A stretch of DNA of 64,000 nucleotides from Silvania hatchlandensis (GTDB lineage Bacteria; Pseudomonadota; Gammaproteobacteria; Enterobacterales; Enterobacteriaceae). The notes beneath the pieces are model-generated. The model was given only the letters and a program-made list of their open reading frames with translations, was not told where the DNA came from and did no database searches. The translations under genes were made by a program, and so were the position numbers. Within the stretch, counting starts at the first letter, position 1, and each line of letters opens with the position of its first letter. The DNA is taken from contig NZ_JAMGZK010000047.1 of assembly GCF_025564065.1 (NCBI RefSeq), positions 124,001 to 188,000 on the forward strand, given 5' to 3'. Positions 33,585 through 45,624 of the stretch are shown here, in pieces.

Positions 33585-36491
33585 ATGCCTTTTACACTTG
33601 GTCAACGCTGGATCAGCGATACAGAAAGCGAACTTGGATTAGGAACGGTAGTGGCGCTGGATGCGCGGATGGTCACTTTCCTTTTCTCCGCAACCGGTGA
33701 AAACCGTCTGTATTCTCGCAATGACTCCCCTGTCACCCGCGTGATGTTCAACCCGGGCGACACCGTTACCAGCCATGAAGGCTGGCAGCTGAAGATTGAA
33801 GACGTAAAAGAAGAGAACGGACTGCTGGCCTATATCGGCACGCGTCTCGATACCGACGAGACCGATGTGATGCTGCGCGAAGTACTGCTCGACAGCAAAC
33901 TGGTATTCAGCAAGCCACAGGATCGCCTGTTTGCCGGTCAGATTGACCGTATGGATCGCTTCTCGCTGCGCTATCGCGCGCGTAAATTCCAGAGCGAACA
34001 GTACCGGATGCCGTGGAGCGGCCTGCGCGGTCAGCGCACCAGCCTGATCCCTCACCAGCTCAACATTGCCCATGATGTCGGCCGTCGCCATGCGCCGCGT
34101 GTCCTGCTGGCCGATGAAGTGGGTTTAGGTAAAACCATCGAAGCGGGCATGATTCTGCATCAGCAGCTGCTCGCGGGCGCGGCCGAACGTGTGCTGATCG
34201 TGGTGCCGGAAACCCTGCAGCACCAGTGGCTGGTGGAGATGCTGCGCCGCTTTAACCTGCGCTTCTCCCTGTTCGACGATGAGCGCTATGCCGAAGCCCA
34301 GCACGATGCCGATAACCCGTTCGAAACCGAACAGCTGGTAATCTGCTCCCTGGACTTTGTCCGCCGCAGCAAGCAGCGCCTCGAACACCTGTGTGATGCC
34401 GAATGGGACATCATGGTGGTCGATGAAGCGCACCATCTGGTGTGGAGCGAAGAGGCGCCAAGCCGTGAGTATATGGCGATTGAACAGCTGGCCGAGCGCG
34501 TGCCGGGGATCCTGCTGCTGACCGCAACGCCGGAGCAGCTGGGTCTGGAAAGCCATTTTGCGCGTCTGCGCCTGCTCGATCCGAGCCGCTTCCACGACTT
34601 CGCGCAGTTTGTTGAAGAGCAGAAAAATTATCGCCCGGTGGCCGATGCCGTTGCCCTGTTGCTGGCGGGCAAGCATCTGTCCAACGACGAGCTCAATACC
34701 CTGAGCGATCTGATTGGCGAACAGGATATCGAGCCCTTACTGCAGGCCGCCAACAGCGACCGTGACGGCGCTGAAGCCGCGCGTCAGGAGCTGGTCTCGA
34801 TGCTGATGGACCGCCACGGCACCAGCCGCGTCCTGTTCCGTAACACCCGTAACGGGGTGAAAGGTTTCCCGAAACGCGAGCTGCACACCATCCGTCTGCC
34901 GCTGCCAACCCAGTACCAGACCGCGATCAAAGTCTCTGGCATCATGGGCGCACGCAAAACGGCGGAAGAGCGCGCCCGCGATATGCTCTATCCGGAACAG
35001 ATTTACCAGGAATTTGAAGGCGACAGCGGCACCTGGTGGAACTTCGATCCGCGCGTTGAATGGCTGATGGGCTACCTGACCGCGAATCGCGCCCAGAAAG
35101 TGCTGGTCATTTGCGCCAAAGCCACCACAGCCCTACAGCTTGAGCAGGTTCTGCGCGAGCGGGAAGGCATTCGCGCCGCGGTGTTCCATGAAGGGATGTC
35201 GATCATTGAGCGCGACCGCGCAGCGGCCTGGTTCTCCGAAGAAGACAGCGGCGCACAGGTTCTGCTGTGTTCCGAAATCGGTTCCGAAGGGCGTAACTTC
35301 CAGTTCGCCAGCCGTCTGGTGATGTTCGACCTGCCGTTCAACCCGGATCTGCTGGAGCAGCGTATTGGTCGTCTGGACCGTATTGGCCAGGCGCACGATA
35401 TCCAAATCCATGTGCCGTATCTGGAAAAAACGGCCCAGTCAGTGCTGGTGCGTTGGTTCCACGAAGGGCTGGATGCGTTTGAACATACCTGCCCGACCGG
35501 TCGCACCATTTACGACAACGTCCATAGCGAGCTGACAGCCTTCCTCGCATCGCCGGAAATCACCGACGGCTTTGACGATCTGATCAAAGTCTGTCGTGAA
35601 CAGCACGACGCACTGAAAGTTCAGCTGGAACAGGGCCGGGATCGTCTGCTGGAGATCCACTCTAACGGCGGTGAAAAAGCGCAGGCCCTGGCCGAAAGCA
35701 TCGAAGAGCAGGATGACGATACCAGCCTGATCAGCTTTGCCATGAACCTGTTCGATATCGTCGGTATTAACCAGGACGATCGTGGGGAGAACATGATTGT
35801 GCTCACCCCGTCCGATCATATGCTGGTGCCGGACTTCCCTGGCCTGCCGGAAGATGGCTGCACCATCACCTTTGAACGTGATGTGGCCCTGTCTCGCGAA
35901 GATGCCCAGTTCATTACCTGGGAACACCCGTTGATTCGTAACGGCCTGGATCTGATCCTCTCCGGCGATACCGGCAGCAGCACTATTTCGCTGTTGAAGA
36001 ACAAAGCCTTGCCGGTGGGCACGCTACTGCTCGAGCTGATTTACGTTGTGGAAGCCCAGGCGCCGAAACAGCTGCAGCTTAACCGCTTCCTGCCCGCCAC
36101 GCCGGTGCGTTTGCTGCTGGATAAGAACGGTACCAACCTCGCGGCGCAGGTTGAGTTTGAAAGCTTTAACCGTCAGCTCAGTGCGGTTAACCGTCATACC
36201 GGCAGTAAGCTGGTGAACGCCGTTCAGCAGGACGTTTATGCCATTCTGCAACAGGGTGAAACGCAGATTGAGAAAGCGGCTCGCGTATTAATTGATGCCG
36301 CACGCAGTGAAGCTGATGAAAAACTGTCAGCCGAGCTATCTCGTCTGGAAGCGCTGAGAGCGGTAAACCCGAACATCCGTGACGACGAGCTGGCGGCGAT
36401 CGAAAGCAATCGTCAGCAGGTGCTCGAAAGCCTGGACGAGGCGGGCTGGCGTCTGGATGCGCTGCGCCTCATCGTTGTGACGCATCAGTAA
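33585..36491 (+). CDS. rapA: RNA polymerase-associated helicase RapA (HepA)
   Basis: RapA is a Swi2/Snf2-type ATPase that binds RNA polymerase and promotes its recycling. The 968 residues equal E. coli. Two N-terminal tudor-like domains are followed by the helicase core: Walker [18 protein letters not shown] near residue 175, the DEAH box [11 protein letters not shown] near 280, and motif [13 protein letters not shown] near 595. The C-terminal RapA-specific domains complete the protein. rluA follows after 12 nt. Confidence 0.98.
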   Translation: MPFTLGQRWISDTESELGLGTVVALDARMVTFLFSATGENRLYSRNDSPVTRVMFNPGDTVTSHEGWQLKIEDVKEENGLLAYIGTRLDTDETDVMLREVLLDSKLVFSKPQDRLFAGQIDRMDRFSLRYRARKFQSEQYRMPWSGLRGQRTSLIPHQLNIAHDVGRRHAPRVLLADEVGLGKTIEAGMILHQQLLAGAAERVLIVVPETLQHQWLVEMLRRFNLRFSLFDDERYAEAQHDADNPFETEQLVICSLDFVRRSKQRLEHLCDAEWDIMVVDEAHHLVWSEEAPSREYMAIEQLAERVPGILLLTATPEQLGLESHFARLRLLDPSRFHDFAQFVEEQKNYRPVADAVALLLAGKHLSNDELNTLSDLIGEQDIEPLLQAANSDRDGAEAARQELVSMLMDRHGTSRVLFRNTRNGVKGFPKRELHTIRLPLPTQYQTAIKVSGIMGARKTAEERARDMLYPEQIYQEFEGDSGTWWNFDPRVEWLMGYLTANRAQKVLVICAKATTALQLEQVLREREGIRAAVFHEGMSIIERDRAAAWFSEEDSGAQVLLCSEIGSEGRNFQFASRLVMFDLPFNPDLLEQRIGRLDRIGQAHDIQIHVPYLEKTAQSVLVRWFHEGLDAFEHTCPTGRTIYDNVHSELTAFLASPEITDGFDDLIKVCREQHDALKVQLEQGRDRLLEIHSNGGEKAQALAESIEEQDDDTSLISFAMNLFDIVGINQDDRGENMIVLTPSDHMLVPDFPGLPEDGCTITFERDVALSREDAQFITWEHPLIRNGLDLILSGDTGSSTISLLKNKALPVGTLLLELIYVVEAQAPKQLQLNRFLPATPVRLLLDKNGTNLAAQVEFESFNRQLSAVNRHTGSKLVNAVQQDVYAILQQGETQIEKAARVLIDAARSEADEKLSAELSRLEALRAVNPNIRDDELAAIESNRQQVLESLDEAGWRLDALRLIVVTHQ

Positions 36492-36503
36492 GCGAGGCGC
36501 AAA

Positions 36504-37163
36504 ATGGTAATGGAACCCTACAATCCCCCGCAGGATCCGTGGCTGATCATTCTGTATCAGGATGAACATATTATGGTGGTCAACAAGCCGAGCGGCTTGT
36601 TGTCCGTGCCCGGCAGGCTGGATGAGCACAAAGACAGCGTGATGACGCGTATTCAGCGCGATCATCCCCAGGCGGAGTCCGTCCACCGTCTGGACATGGC
36701 GACCAGCGGTGTGATTGTGGTGGCGTTGACCAAGGCGGCTGAGCGTGAACTTAAGCGCCAGTTTCGCGAGCGCGAGACGAAGAAACAGTACGTGGCACGG
36801 GTCTGGGGTCATCCCCAGCCAGCCGAAGGGCTGGTTGATCTGCCGCTGATCTGCGACTGGCCGAACCGCCCGAAGCAGATGGTGTGCTACGAGACCGGTA
36901 AAGCGGCGCAGACCGAGTATGAAGTGCTGGAGTACGCGCAGGACAATAGCGCGCGGGTGCGGTTAAAACCGATTACCGGCCGCTCGCACCAGCTGCGTGT
37001 GCATATGCTGGCGTTAGGGCATCCGATTCTGGGTGACCGCTTTTATGCCTCACCGGAGGCGCTGGCGATGGCCCCGCGCCTGCAGCTGCACGCTGAGATG
37101 CTGACCATTACCCATCCTGAATATGGCACGCCGATGACCTTCAAGGCCCCGGTGGATTTTTGA
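36504..37163 (+). CDS. rluA: 23S rRNA/tRNA pseudouridine synthase RluA
   Basis: RluA isomerises U746 of 23S rRNA and U32 of several tRNAs. It has 219 residues. The catalytic aspartate lies in VHRLDMATSG at about residue 64, and the ITGRSHQLRVHMLALGHPILGD segment is the RluA-family signature. It sits 12 nt after rapA on the same strand and converges with djlA. Confidence 0.98.
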   Translation: MVMEPYNPPQDPWLIILYQDEHIMVVNKPSGLLSVPGRLDEHKDSVMTRIQRDHPQAESVHRLDMATSGVIVVALTKAAERELKRQFRERETKKQYVARVWGHPQPAEGLVDLPLICDWPNRPKQMVCYETGKAAQTEYEVLEYAQDNSARVRLKPITGRSHQLRVHMLALGHPILGDRFYASPEALAMAPRLQLHAEMLTITHPEYGTPMTFKAPVDF

Positions 37164-37169
37164 CGAGTT

Positions 37170-37199
37170 GCCCGGCAGCACTTTGCCTGCCGGGCTTTC
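37170..37199. terminator. Bidirectional hairpin between rluA and djlA
   Basis: GCCCGGCAG/CTGCCGGGC (37170-37178 with 37187-37195) forms a 9-bp perfect stem followed by TTTCA on the plus strand. It lies between the convergent stops and can serve both genes, although the T-run is short. Confidence 0.75.
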
Positions 37200-37203
37200 A
37201 TCC

Positions 37204-38022
37204 TTACTTAAAGCCTTTCTGCTCTTTAATCAGTTCGTACGCTTTCTGAATTTCCTGCGCTTTCTGCTTCGCCATCTCCATCATTTCTGGCGGTAAACCT
37301 TTCGCCACCAGCTTATCCGGATGGTGTTCGCTCATCAGCTTGCGGTAGGCGCGCTTAATGGTCGTCGCATCGTCAGTGGGCTTAACGCCCAGCACGTTAC
37401 AGGCATCTTCCAGCGTCGGTCCCCGCTGCGCCTGCTGCCAACCGCCGCCGCCCGCCTGCTGTTGCTGATAGCCACCACCAAAATGCGCCCCGCCCTGCAT
37501 CATCCGCAGGAACTGATCGAACTGGTTGCGGGAGATACCCAGCTCCTCGGCTATGACGTACAGCACCTCACGTTCGTTAGGGTGTAACGAGCCGTCAGCG
37601 AACGCAGCCTGAATCTGAATTTCCAGAAACATCCGAATTAAGTCCGAACGACCGAAGCAGATGCCACGAAACTGACGCATTTTTTCGCGCAGGGGATAGT
37701 TATCCGCCTTGCCGATCCGAAAAGCGTGCTGTGCCGCCGCCCGGGAGTCCCCGTGCAGGCTCAAGCGATCCATAAACTGGCTGGCTATGTGGATGTCCGC
37801 CTCCGTCACCCGCCCTTTCGATTTGGTCAGATGGCCCATCACTTCAAAGGTGGTGGCAAAAAAAAGTGCCTGTCGTTCGCGTTGATTGGCAAACCACGCC
37901 ATCTTACGACTTCGCGCTTTATCAAACATATGGCCGATAATCAGCCCCAGAACGATGCCCCAGAAACCCGCGCCCATCAGTAAAGCGAAGGCCACGCCGA
38001 TAATTTTTCCCCAATACTGCAT
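37204..38022 (-). CDS. djlA: Co-chaperone DjlA
   Basis: DjlA is a membrane-anchored DnaJ-type co-chaperone that stimulates DnaK and is linked to Rcs signalling and capsule. It has 272 residues. A single hydrophobic segment at about residues 7-30 (glycine-rich) anchors the N-terminus. A TerB-like central domain is followed by a Gly/Gln-rich linker ([14 protein letters not shown]), then a C-terminal J domain with the HPD motif in [12 protein letters not shown]. It is divergent from lptD. Confidence 0.97.
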   Translation of the reverse strand: MQYWGKIIGVAFALLMGAGFWGIVLGLIIGHMFDKARSRKMAWFANQRERQALFFATTFEVMGHLTKSKGRVTEADIHIASQFMDRLSLHGDSRAAAQHAFRIGKADNYPLREKMRQFRGICFGRSDLIRMFLEIQIQAAFADGSLHPNEREVLYVIAEELGISRNQFDQFLRMMQGGAHFGGGYQQQQAGGGGWQQAQRGPTLEDACNVLGVKPTDDATTIKRAYRKLMSEHHPDKLVAKGLPPEMMEMAKQKAQEIQKAYELIKEQKGFK

Positions 38023-38262
38023 ATACTCCCCAAATGGTGATGTATTTGATCCCGCACAACGCCATCATTCCGGTGGTCGAGCCACGGTCAATTGAAGGAC
38101 ATCGCCTATAATTTGCATTATCATACTCGTCATTCAATAGCGAGCCTATCCCCACTGCTCGCTTACGGGCAGGATTAACGCTGGCACTGCGATGATGAGT
38201 AAGATAGTCTCTGACCGTTTGCCAGCGATAAGCCACTGATGACGGAACAATAAATAAAACGT

Positions 38263-40611
38263 ATGAAAAAACGTATCCCCACCCTCCTGGCCACGATGAT
38301 AGCTGCAGCCTTGTACAGTCAACAAGGGCTGGCGGCCGATCTTGCCTCGCAATGTATGCTGGGCGTCCCCAGCTACGATCGCCCGCTGGTTCAGGGTGAT
38401 ACGAACACGCTGCCGGTCACCATTACCGCTGATAACGCGAAAGGTAACTACCCTGACGATGCGGTGTTTAGCGGCAATGTGGATATTAACCAGGGTAACA
38501 GCCGTCTGCTGGCCGATGAAGTTCAGCTGCATCAGAAGCAGCCAGAAGGCAAGGTTGAGCCGGTACGTACGGTGGATGCGCTCGGTAATGTGCACTATGA
38601 CGATAATCAGGTCATTCTGAAAGGTCCGAAAGCCTGGTCGAATCTGAATACTAAAGATACCAATGTCTGGGAAGGCGATTACCAGATGGTCGGACGCCAG
38701 GGCCGCGGTAAAGCCGATCTGATGAAGCAGCGCGGCGAAAACCGCTATACCATTCTCGAGAACGGCACCTTTACCTCCTGTCTGCCAGGCTCTGATACCT
38801 GGAGCGTGGTCGGCAGCGAAGTGATCCACGACCGCGAAGAGCAGGTTGCTGAGATCTGGAACGCCCGCTTTAAGCTCGGCCCGGTGCCGGTCTTCTACAG
38901 CCCTTACCTGCAGCTGCCGGTGGGTGATAAACGTCGCTCGGGCTTTTTGATCCCGAATGCCCAGTACAGTACCAGCAATTATTTCGAATTCTACCTGCCG
39001 TACTACTGGAACATCGCGCCCAATATGGACGCCACGATCACGCCGCACTATATCCACAAACGCGGCAACATCATGTGGGAAAACGAGTTCCGCTATCTGA
39101 CACAGGCCGGTTCAGGTCTGATGGAACTGGACTATTTGCCCTCGGATAAAGTCTATGAAGATGAGCATCCGACCGAGGGCGATCGCCACCGCTGGCTGTA
39201 CTACTGGCAGCACGCCGGGGTGATGGATCAGGTGTGGCGTTTCAATATTGACTATACCAAGGTCAGCGATCCGAATTATTTCAACGATTTCTCGTCGAAA
39301 TACGGCTCCAGCACCGACGGTTATGCCACGCAGAAATTTAGCGTAGGCTATGCGATAGAGAACTTTGACGCCACGGTGTCAACCAAACAGTTCCAGGTGT
39401 TCAGCACCCAAAATACCAGCACTTACGCCGCTGAACCGCAGCTGGACGTTAACTGGTACCAGAATAACGTTGGGCCATTTGATACCCGCGTCTACGCCCA
39501 GGCGGTGCATTTCGTCAACACTAACAGTGATATGCCAGAATCTACCCGCCTGCACCTCGAGCCGACGATCAACCTGCCTGTGTCAAACAACTGGGCCAGC
39601 CTCGACACCGAAGTGAAGCTGATGGCGACGCACTATCAGCAGGACAATCTGGAGAAGTACAACGCCAGTAACGGCACTAATCTGGAAGACTCCGTTAACC
39701 GTACGCTGCCGCAGTTTAAAATGGACGGCAAGCTGATCTTCGAACGCGACATGAGCTGGAGCGAAGGCTATACCCAGACGCTGGAGCCGCGCGCCCAGTA
39801 TCTGTATGTGCCGTATCGCGATCAGAGCAATATCCAGAACTACGACTCTGCGTTCCTGCAATCGGACTACAGCGGCCTGTTCCGCGACCGTACTTACGGC
39901 GGTCTGGACCGTATCGCGTCGGCTAACCAGGTCACGACCGGGGTCACAACTCGCGTTTATGATGACGCGGCAATTGAACGTTTTAATGCTTCTGTTGGTC
40001 AAATCTACTATTTCACCGAAGCCCGTACCGGTGATGACAATATCCAATGGGAGCAGGACGACAAAAAAGGGGCACTGGTCTGGGCCGGAGATACTTACTG
40101 GCGCATGACCGATCGTTGGGGCCTGCGCGGCGGCGTGCAGTACGATACGCGTCTGAACAACGTTGCCACCGGCAGTGGTACCCTCGAGTATCGTCGTGAT
40201 GAAGACCGCCTGCTGCAGCTGAGCTACCGCTACGCCAGCCCGGAATACATCCAGGCGACATTGCCTAACTATGCGTCTGCCGAGCAGTATAAAGAGGGCA
40301 TTTCGCAGGTTGGCGGTACCGCAAGCTGGCCGATTGCTGACCGCTGGTCCGTTGTGGGTGCCTATTACTTCGACACCAATACCAGCAAACCGGCGGATCA
40401 AATGGTGGGCCTGCAGTATAGCTCATGCTGTTACGCTATCCGCGTTGGCTACGAACGTAAGCTGAACGGTTGGGATAACACCCGAGCGCAAAGCGAATAC
40501 GATAAAGTTATCGGCTTTAACATTGAGCTGCGTGGCCTGAGCTCTAACTACGGTCTGGGTACACAGCAGATGCTGCGGTCGAATATTCTGCCGTACCAAA
40601 ATTCGTTGTGA
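38263..40611 (+). CDS. lptD: LPS assembly outer-membrane protein LptD
   Basis: LptD is the beta-barrel that, with LptE, inserts lipopolysaccharide into the outer leaflet. It has 782 residues (E. coli 784). The signal peptide is [20 protein letters not shown] with cleavage after GLA. The periplasmic OstA jellyroll follows, then a 26-strand barrel. The four disulfide cysteines are all present: one in SQCMLG, one in TSCLPG, and the adjacent pair in [10 protein letters not shown]. SurA, encoded next, is the barrel chaperone it depends on. Confidence 0.98.
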   Translation: MKKRIPTLLATMIAAALYSQQGLAADLASQCMLGVPSYDRPLVQGDTNTLPVTITADNAKGNYPDDAVFSGNVDINQGNSRLLADEVQLHQKQPEGKVEPVRTVDALGNVHYDDNQVILKGPKAWSNLNTKDTNVWEGDYQMVGRQGRGKADLMKQRGENRYTILENGTFTSCLPGSDTWSVVGSEVIHDREEQVAEIWNARFKLGPVPVFYSPYLQLPVGDKRRSGFLIPNAQYSTSNYFEFYLPYYWNIAPNMDATITPHYIHKRGNIMWENEFRYLTQAGSGLMELDYLPSDKVYEDEHPTEGDRHRWLYYWQHAGVMDQVWRFNIDYTKVSDPNYFNDFSSKYGSSTDGYATQKFSVGYAIENFDATVSTKQFQVFSTQNTSTYAAEPQLDVNWYQNNVGPFDTRVYAQAVHFVNTNSDMPESTRLHLEPTINLPVSNNWASLDTEVKLMATHYQQDNLEKYNASNGTNLEDSVNRTLPQFKMDGKLIFERDMSWSEGYTQTLEPRAQYLYVPYRDQSNIQNYDSAFLQSDYSGLFRDRTYGGLDRIASANQVTTGVTTRVYDDAAIERFNASVGQIYYFTEARTGDDNIQWEQDDKKGALVWAGDTYWRMTDRWGLRGGVQYDTRLNNVATGSGTLEYRRDEDRLLQLSYRYASPEYIQATLPNYASAEQYKEGISQVGGTASWPIADRWSVVGAYYFDTNTSKPADQMVGLQYSSCCYAIRVGYERKLNGWDNTRAQSEYDKVIGFNIELRGLSSNYGLGTQQMLRSNILPYQNSL

Positions 40612-40663
40612 TGTTTTGAATTGAAACGTAATCCGCAATTGCGGTAATTGATATGGAAAAAGT

Positions 40664-41950
40664 ATGAAGAACTGGAAAACGCTGCTGCTCGGTATCGCTA
40701 TGGTTGCGAATACCAGCTTCGCGGCCCCACAGGTTGTCGACAAAGTCGCTGCCGTTGTGAACAACGGTGTGGTACTTGAGAGCGACGTTGATGGTTTGAT
40801 GCAGTCTGTGAAGCTCAACGCGGGTCAGGCAGGTCAGCAACTTCCGGATGATGCCACACTGCGTCATCAGATCCTTGAACGTCTGATCATGGATCAGATC
40901 GTGCTGCAAATGGGTCAGAAAATGGGTGTGAAGATCTCTGATGAGCAGCTCGATCAGGCAATCGCCAACATTGCAAAACAGAACAACATGTCCGCCGACC
41001 AGATGCGCAGCCGTCTGGCCTATGACGGCATCAGCAATTCAACCTATCGCAATCAGATCCGCAAAGAGATGCTGATTTCTGAAGTGCGTAACAACGAAGT
41101 GCGTCGTCGCGTCACTATCCTGCCGCAGGAAGTGGAGTCGCTGGCCAAACAGGTCGGCAACCAGAACGATGCCAGCACCGAACTTAACCTGAGCCACATT
41201 CTGATCCCACTGCCGGAAAATCCGTCTTCCGACCAGGTGGCTGACGCAGAAAGCCAGGCGCGTTCTATCGTTGAACAGGCACGTAACGGTGATGACTTCG
41301 GCAAACTGGCGATCACCTATTCTGCTGACCAGCAGGCGCTGAAAGGCGGCCAGATGGGCTGGGGACGTATTCAGGAACTGCCTTCTATTTTTGCCCAGGC
41401 GCTGAGCACGGCGAAGAAAGGCGATATCGTCGGCCCGATCCGTTCCGGTGTGGGTTTCCATGTGCTGAAAGTGAACGATTTGCGCGGCCAGAGCCAGAGC
41501 ATCTCCGTCACCGAAGTCCACGCTCGCCACATTCTGCTGAAAACCTCCCCGATCATGTCTGATACCCAGGCGCGTACCAAACTGGAGCAGATTGCCGCCG
41601 ATATTCGCAGCGGTAAAACTTCCTTTGTGAACGCCGCGAAAGAGTTCTCTCAGGATCCAGGATCTGCCAATCAGGGCGGCGATCTGGGCTGGGCGGCAGC
41701 GGATATTTACGATCCGGCCTTCCGCGATGCATTAATGAAGATGAACAAAGGTCAGCTGAGCGCCCCGGTTCACTCCACCTTCGGCTGGCACCTGATTGAG
41801 CTGCTGGACACCCGCAATGTCGACAAAACCGATGCGGCACAAAAAGATCGCGCGTACCGTATGCTGTTCAATCGTAAGTTCTCTGAAGAAGCCGCGACCT
41901 GGATGCAAGAACAACGCGCCAGCGCCTACGTCAAAGTTCTGAGCAAGTAA
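40664..41950 (+). CDS. surA: Periplasmic chaperone/peptidyl-prolyl isomerase SurA
   Basis: SurA escorts unfolded outer-membrane proteins to the BAM complex. It has 428 residues, as in E. coli. The signal peptide [20 protein letters not shown] is cleaved before APQVVDKV. The N-terminal chaperone domain is followed by two parvulin domains (about 170-280 and 280-390), each recognisable by LSHILIPLP and ARHILLKTS, and a C-terminal helix completing the chaperone core. Its stop overlaps the pdxA ATG by one base. Confidence 0.98.
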   Translation: MKNWKTLLLGIAMVANTSFAAPQVVDKVAAVVNNGVVLESDVDGLMQSVKLNAGQAGQQLPDDATLRHQILERLIMDQIVLQMGQKMGVKISDEQLDQAIANIAKQNNMSADQMRSRLAYDGISNSTYRNQIRKEMLISEVRNNEVRRRVTILPQEVESLAKQVGNQNDASTELNLSHILIPLPENPSSDQVADAESQARSIVEQARNGDDFGKLAITYSADQQALKGGQMGWGRIQELPSIFAQALSTAKKGDIVGPIRSGVGFHVLKVNDLRGQSQSISVTEVHARHILLKTSPIMSDTQARTKLEQIAADIRSGKTSFVNAAKEFSQDPGSANQGGDLGWAAADIYDPAFRDALMKMNKGQLSAPVHSTFGWHLIELLDTRNVDKTDAAQKDRAYRMLFNRKFSEEAATWMQEQRASAYVKVLSK

Positions 41951-42936
41951 TGCAACCGCATCGTGTTGTCATCACGCCCGGCGAACCCGCCGGGATTGGT
42001 CCTGATTTGGTCGTCCAGCTTGCCCAGCGCAGCTGGCCGGTCGAACTGGTGATCTGCGCGGATGCCAGCGTGCTCGAAGCGCGGGCGAAGCTGCTCAATT
42101 TGCCGCTTACGCTATTGCCTTATCACGCGGACAACGCCCCCCTTCCGCAGCAGGCTGGTACGCTCACGCTGCTGCCCGTTCCACTCCGCGCGCCGGTTAT
42201 CCCTGGCCAGCTCAGCACCGGGAACGGTCATTACGTGGTGGATACGCTGGCGCGCGCCTGCGATGGTTGCCTGAGCGGCGAATTTGCTGCGCTGATTACC
42301 GGGCCGGTTCATAAAGGGGTGATCAACGATGCGGGCGTGGCCTTTACCGGTCATACCGAGTTTTTTGAAGAACGCTCGCACAGCCCGAAAGTGGTGATGA
42401 TGCTGGCGACTGAGGAGCTACGGGTCGCGCTGGCCACGACTCATCTGCCGATCAAAGCCGTCGCTGATGCCATCACCCCGGACTTGCTGCATGAAGTCAT
42501 TACGATCCTGCATCACGATCTGCGCACGAAGTTCGGTATCAACGATCCGCACGTGCTGGTGTGTGGCCTGAATCCACATGCAGGGGAAGGCGGACACATG
42601 GGCATGGAAGAGATCGACACCATCATTCCGGTACTGGACGCGCTGCGGGCGCAGGGGATGAACCTTAGCGGCCCCTTGCCTGCCGATACCCTGTTCCAAC
42701 CGAAATATCTCGGGAATGCTGACGCCGTGCTGGCGATGTACCACGATCAGGGCCTTCCCGTGCTAAAATACCAGGGCTTTGGCCGCGGCGTGAACATCAC
42801 CCTCGGTTTACCCTTTATTCGCACGTCTGTTGACCATGGTACTGCGCTCGATTTAGCAGGCCAGGGGAAAGCAGATGTCGGCAGTTTTATTACGGCGCTT
42901 AATCTCGCCATCAAAATGATTGTTAATACTCAATGA
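41950..42936 (+). CDS. pdxA: 4-hydroxythreonine-4-phosphate dehydrogenase
   Basis: PdxA oxidises 4-phosphohydroxy-L-threonine in the DXP-dependent pyridoxal phosphate pathway. It has 328 residues. Conserved pieces are [13 protein letters not shown] at the N-terminus, [13 protein letters not shown], metal-binding histidines in [27 protein letters not shown] and [16 protein letters not shown]. It overlaps surA by 1 nt and rsmA by 4 nt. Confidence 0.98.
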   Translation: MQPHRVVITPGEPAGIGPDLVVQLAQRSWPVELVICADASVLEARAKLLNLPLTLLPYHADNAPLPQQAGTLTLLPVPLRAPVIPGQLSTGNGHYVVDTLARACDGCLSGEFAALITGPVHKGVINDAGVAFTGHTEFFEERSHSPKVVMMLATEELRVALATTHLPIKAVADAITPDLLHEVITILHHDLRTKFGINDPHVLVCGLNPHAGEGGHMGMEEIDTIIPVLDALRAQGMNLSGPLPADTLFQPKYLGNADAVLAMYHDQGLPVLKYQGFGRGVNITLGLPFIRTSVDHGTALDLAGQGKADVGSFITALNLAIKMIVNTQ

Positions 42937-43754
42937 ATAATCGCGTCCATCAGGGCCATTTAGCCCGTAAACGTTTCGGGCAAAACTTCCTCAACGATCA
43001 GTTCGTGATCGAAAGTATTGTTTCGGCTATCAATCCACAAAAAGGCCAGGCAATGGTCGAGATCGGTCCAGGTCTGGCCGCACTGACCGAACCGGTAGGT
43101 GAACGTCTGGATGAACTGACCGTCATCGAACTGGACCGCGATCTGGCAGCCCGTCTGCAGACGCATCCGTTCCTCGGGCCAAAGCTGACCATTTATCAGC
43201 AGGATGCGATGACCATGAACTTCGGCGAGCTGTCGGAGAAACTGGGTCAGCCACTGCGCGTGTTCGGTAACCTGCCGTATAACATCTCCACGCCGCTGAT
43301 GTTCCACCTGTTTAGCTATACTGATGCCATTGCCGACATGCACTTCATGTTGCAAAAAGAGGTTGTTAACCGACTGGTTGCAGGCCCAAACAGTAAAGCG
43401 TATGGTCGACTGAGCGTAATGGCTCAATATTTCTGCAACGTGATACCGGTGCTGGAAGTGCCGCCAACCGCGTTCACACCGCCGCCAAAAGTGGATTCTG
43501 CGGTTGTGCGTCTTGTACCGCACAAAACGATGCCGTATCCGGTCAAAGAATTGCGCGTATTGAGCCGTATCACCACAGAAGCGTTTAACCAGCGCCGTAA
43601 AACGATTCGTAACAGCCTGAGCAATTCGTTTACCGTTGAGGTTTTAGCTGAGCTGGGGATCGACCCGGCCATGCGTGCGGAGAACATTTCCGTAGAGCAG
43701 TACTGCAAGCTGGCTAATTACATCAGCGAAAATGCGCCGCCGAAGGAGAGCTAA
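42933..43754 (+). CDS. rsmA: 16S rRNA dimethyladenosine transferase RsmA (KsgA)
   Basis: RsmA dimethylates the adjacent adenosines A1518 and A1519 near the 3' end of 16S rRNA, a late check in 30S assembly. It has 273 residues. SAM motif I is [14 protein letters not shown]; the catalytic motif IV is [11 protein letters not shown] near residue 112. It overlaps pdxA by 4 nt and is followed by apaG after 3 nt. Confidence 0.98.
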   Translation: MNNRVHQGHLARKRFGQNFLNDQFVIESIVSAINPQKGQAMVEIGPGLAALTEPVGERLDELTVIELDRDLAARLQTHPFLGPKLTIYQQDAMTMNFGELSEKLGQPLRVFGNLPYNISTPLMFHLFSYTDAIADMHFMLQKEVVNRLVAGPNSKAYGRLSVMAQYFCNVIPVLEVPPTAFTPPPKVDSAVVRLVPHKTMPYPVKELRVLSRITTEAFNQRRKTIRNSLSNSFTVEVLAELGIDPAMRAENISVEQYCKLANYISENAPPKES

Positions 43755-43757
43755 GCC

Positions 43758-44135
43758 ATGATTGATTCGCCCCGCGTATGTGTTCATGTACAAAGCATCT
43801 ATGTTGAATCCCAGTCCACACCGGATGAAGAACGCTTTGTCTTTGCTTACACTGTTACCATTCGCAATCTGGGGCGGATGCCTGTGCAACTGCTTGGGCG
43901 CTATTGGCTTATTACCAACGGCAATGGCCGCGAAATCGAAGTGCAGGGCGAAGGTGTCGTCGGTGAACAACCGCACATCGAGCCCGGCGAAGAATATCAG
44001 TACACCAGCGGTGCAGTAATCGAAACGCCGCTGGGTACCATGCAAGGCCATTATGAAATGGTCGATACCGACGGCAATGCGTTCCGCATTGCCATTCCTG
44101 TATTCCGTCTGGCTGTTCCAACACTCATTCACTAA
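43758..44135 (+). CDS. apaG: ApaG protein
   Basis: ApaG is a 125-residue single-domain protein of the ApaG/DUF525 immunoglobulin-like fold, with no firmly established biochemical role in enterobacteria. The family motifs are [20 protein letters not shown] and GEEYQYTSG...GTMQGHYEM. Phosphate-binding has been suggested for related proteins. It is co-transcribed with rsmA and apaH, 3 nt from each. Confidence 0.95.
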   Translation: MIDSPRVCVHVQSIYVESQSTPDEERFVFAYTVTIRNLGRMPVQLLGRYWLITNGNGREIEVQGEGVVGEQPHIEPGEEYQYTSGAVIETPLGTMQGHYEMVDTDGNAFRIAIPVFRLAVPTLIH

Positions 44136-44138
44136 AAT

Positions 44139-44987
44139 ATGTCTACATATCTCATTGGTGACGTTCACGGTTGCTACGATGAACTGATCGCGTTGTTAAA
44201 GCAGGTGGATTTTACCCCGGGTACGGACACATTGTGGCTGACGGGCGATCTCGTCGCGCGTGGCCCTGGCTCGCTGGAAGTATTGCGCTACGTGAAGTCG
44301 CTTGGCGATAGCGTCCGGGTTGTCCTCGGCAACCATGACCTGCATCTGCTGGCCGTCTTTGCAGGTATCAGCCGTAACAAACCTAAAGACCGGATCACGC
44401 CGTTACTGGACGCGCCCGATGCCGATGAACTGATTAACTGGTTACGCCGTCAGCCGCTGCTGCAGGTCGATGAAGAGAAGAAACTGGTGATGGCACACGC
44501 GGGCATTACCCCGCAGTGGGATCTGGATACCGCAAAAGAGTGCGCACGCGATGTGGAAGCGGTGCTGGCCAGCGACTCGTATCCCTTCTTCCTTGATGCA
44601 ATGTATGGCGACATGCCCAATAACTGGAGCCTGGAGCTCAGCGGCGTTGCGCGCCTGCGTTTCATCTCTAACGCCTTTACCCGCATGCGTTACTGCTTCC
44701 CGAACGGCCAGCTGGATATGTACTGCAAGGACGTGCCGGAAAATGCGCCAACGCCGCTCAAGCCGTGGTTTGCGATCCCTGGGCCAGTAACGGACCATTA
44801 CAGCGTGATCTTTGGCCACTGGGCATCGCTGGAAGGCAAAGGTACCCCTGAGGGCATCTATGGGCTGGATACCGGCTGCTGCTGGGGAGGCGATCTCACC
44901 TGCCTGCGCTGGGAAGATAAAGCGTACTTTATTCAGCCTTCGAATCGGCGGTTGGATTTAGGCGAGGATGAAGCAGTCGCCTCGTAG
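44139..44987 (+). CDS. apaH: Diadenosine tetraphosphatase ApaH
   Basis: ApaH cleaves Ap4A symmetrically to two ADP and removes Np4-type RNA caps in E. coli. It has 282 residues. It is a calcineurin-like metallophosphatase: [10 protein letters not shown] at residue 7, [13 protein letters not shown], and [13 protein letters not shown] make up the classical GDxHG/GDxVxRG/GNHD set. It is the last gene of the lptD-surA-pdxA-rsmA-apaGH block and converges with folA. Confidence 0.98.
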   Translation: MSTYLIGDVHGCYDELIALLKQVDFTPGTDTLWLTGDLVARGPGSLEVLRYVKSLGDSVRVVLGNHDLHLLAVFAGISRNKPKDRITPLLDAPDADELINWLRRQPLLQVDEEKKLVMAHAGITPQWDLDTAKECARDVEAVLASDSYPFFLDAMYGDMPNNWSLELSGVARLRFISNAFTRMRYCFPNGQLDMYCKDVPENAPTPLKPWFAIPGPVTDHYSVIFGHWASLEGKGTPEGIYGLDTGCCWGGDLTCLRWEDKAYFIQPSNRRLDLGEDEAVAS

Positions 44988-44996
44988 CAGAGAGCT

Positions 44997-45021
44997 GCAC
45001 CTTTCCCGATGGGAAAGGTGC
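44997..45021. terminator. Hairpin between convergent apaH and folA
   Basis: GCACCTTTCCC-GAT-GGGAAAGGTGC is an 11-bp perfect inverted repeat with a 3-nt loop, 10 nt past the apaH stop. No T-run follows on either strand, so the terminator role is probable from its position but not proven by shape. Confidence 0.65.
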
Positions 45022-45029
45022 AATAAGGA

Positions 45030-45512
<483 letters not shown>

Positions 45513-45624
45513 TTAATTCCCGGATGCAAAAAAATTGCCGCCACTATACGGAAAGCGTAATCTTTCGTCGACTGGCGGCGGAGTAAAGAAGCGGAAATAT
45601 TTAATATTTGCTGGCAACCCCGCT

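Noticed and set aside
38085-38112. TATAAT (38107-38112) as an lptD promoter
   Set aside because: The only -35-like TTGAAG lies 9 bp away, too close, and no better -35 is seen at 16-18 bp. A sigma-E site known for E. coli lptD could not be identified by eye.
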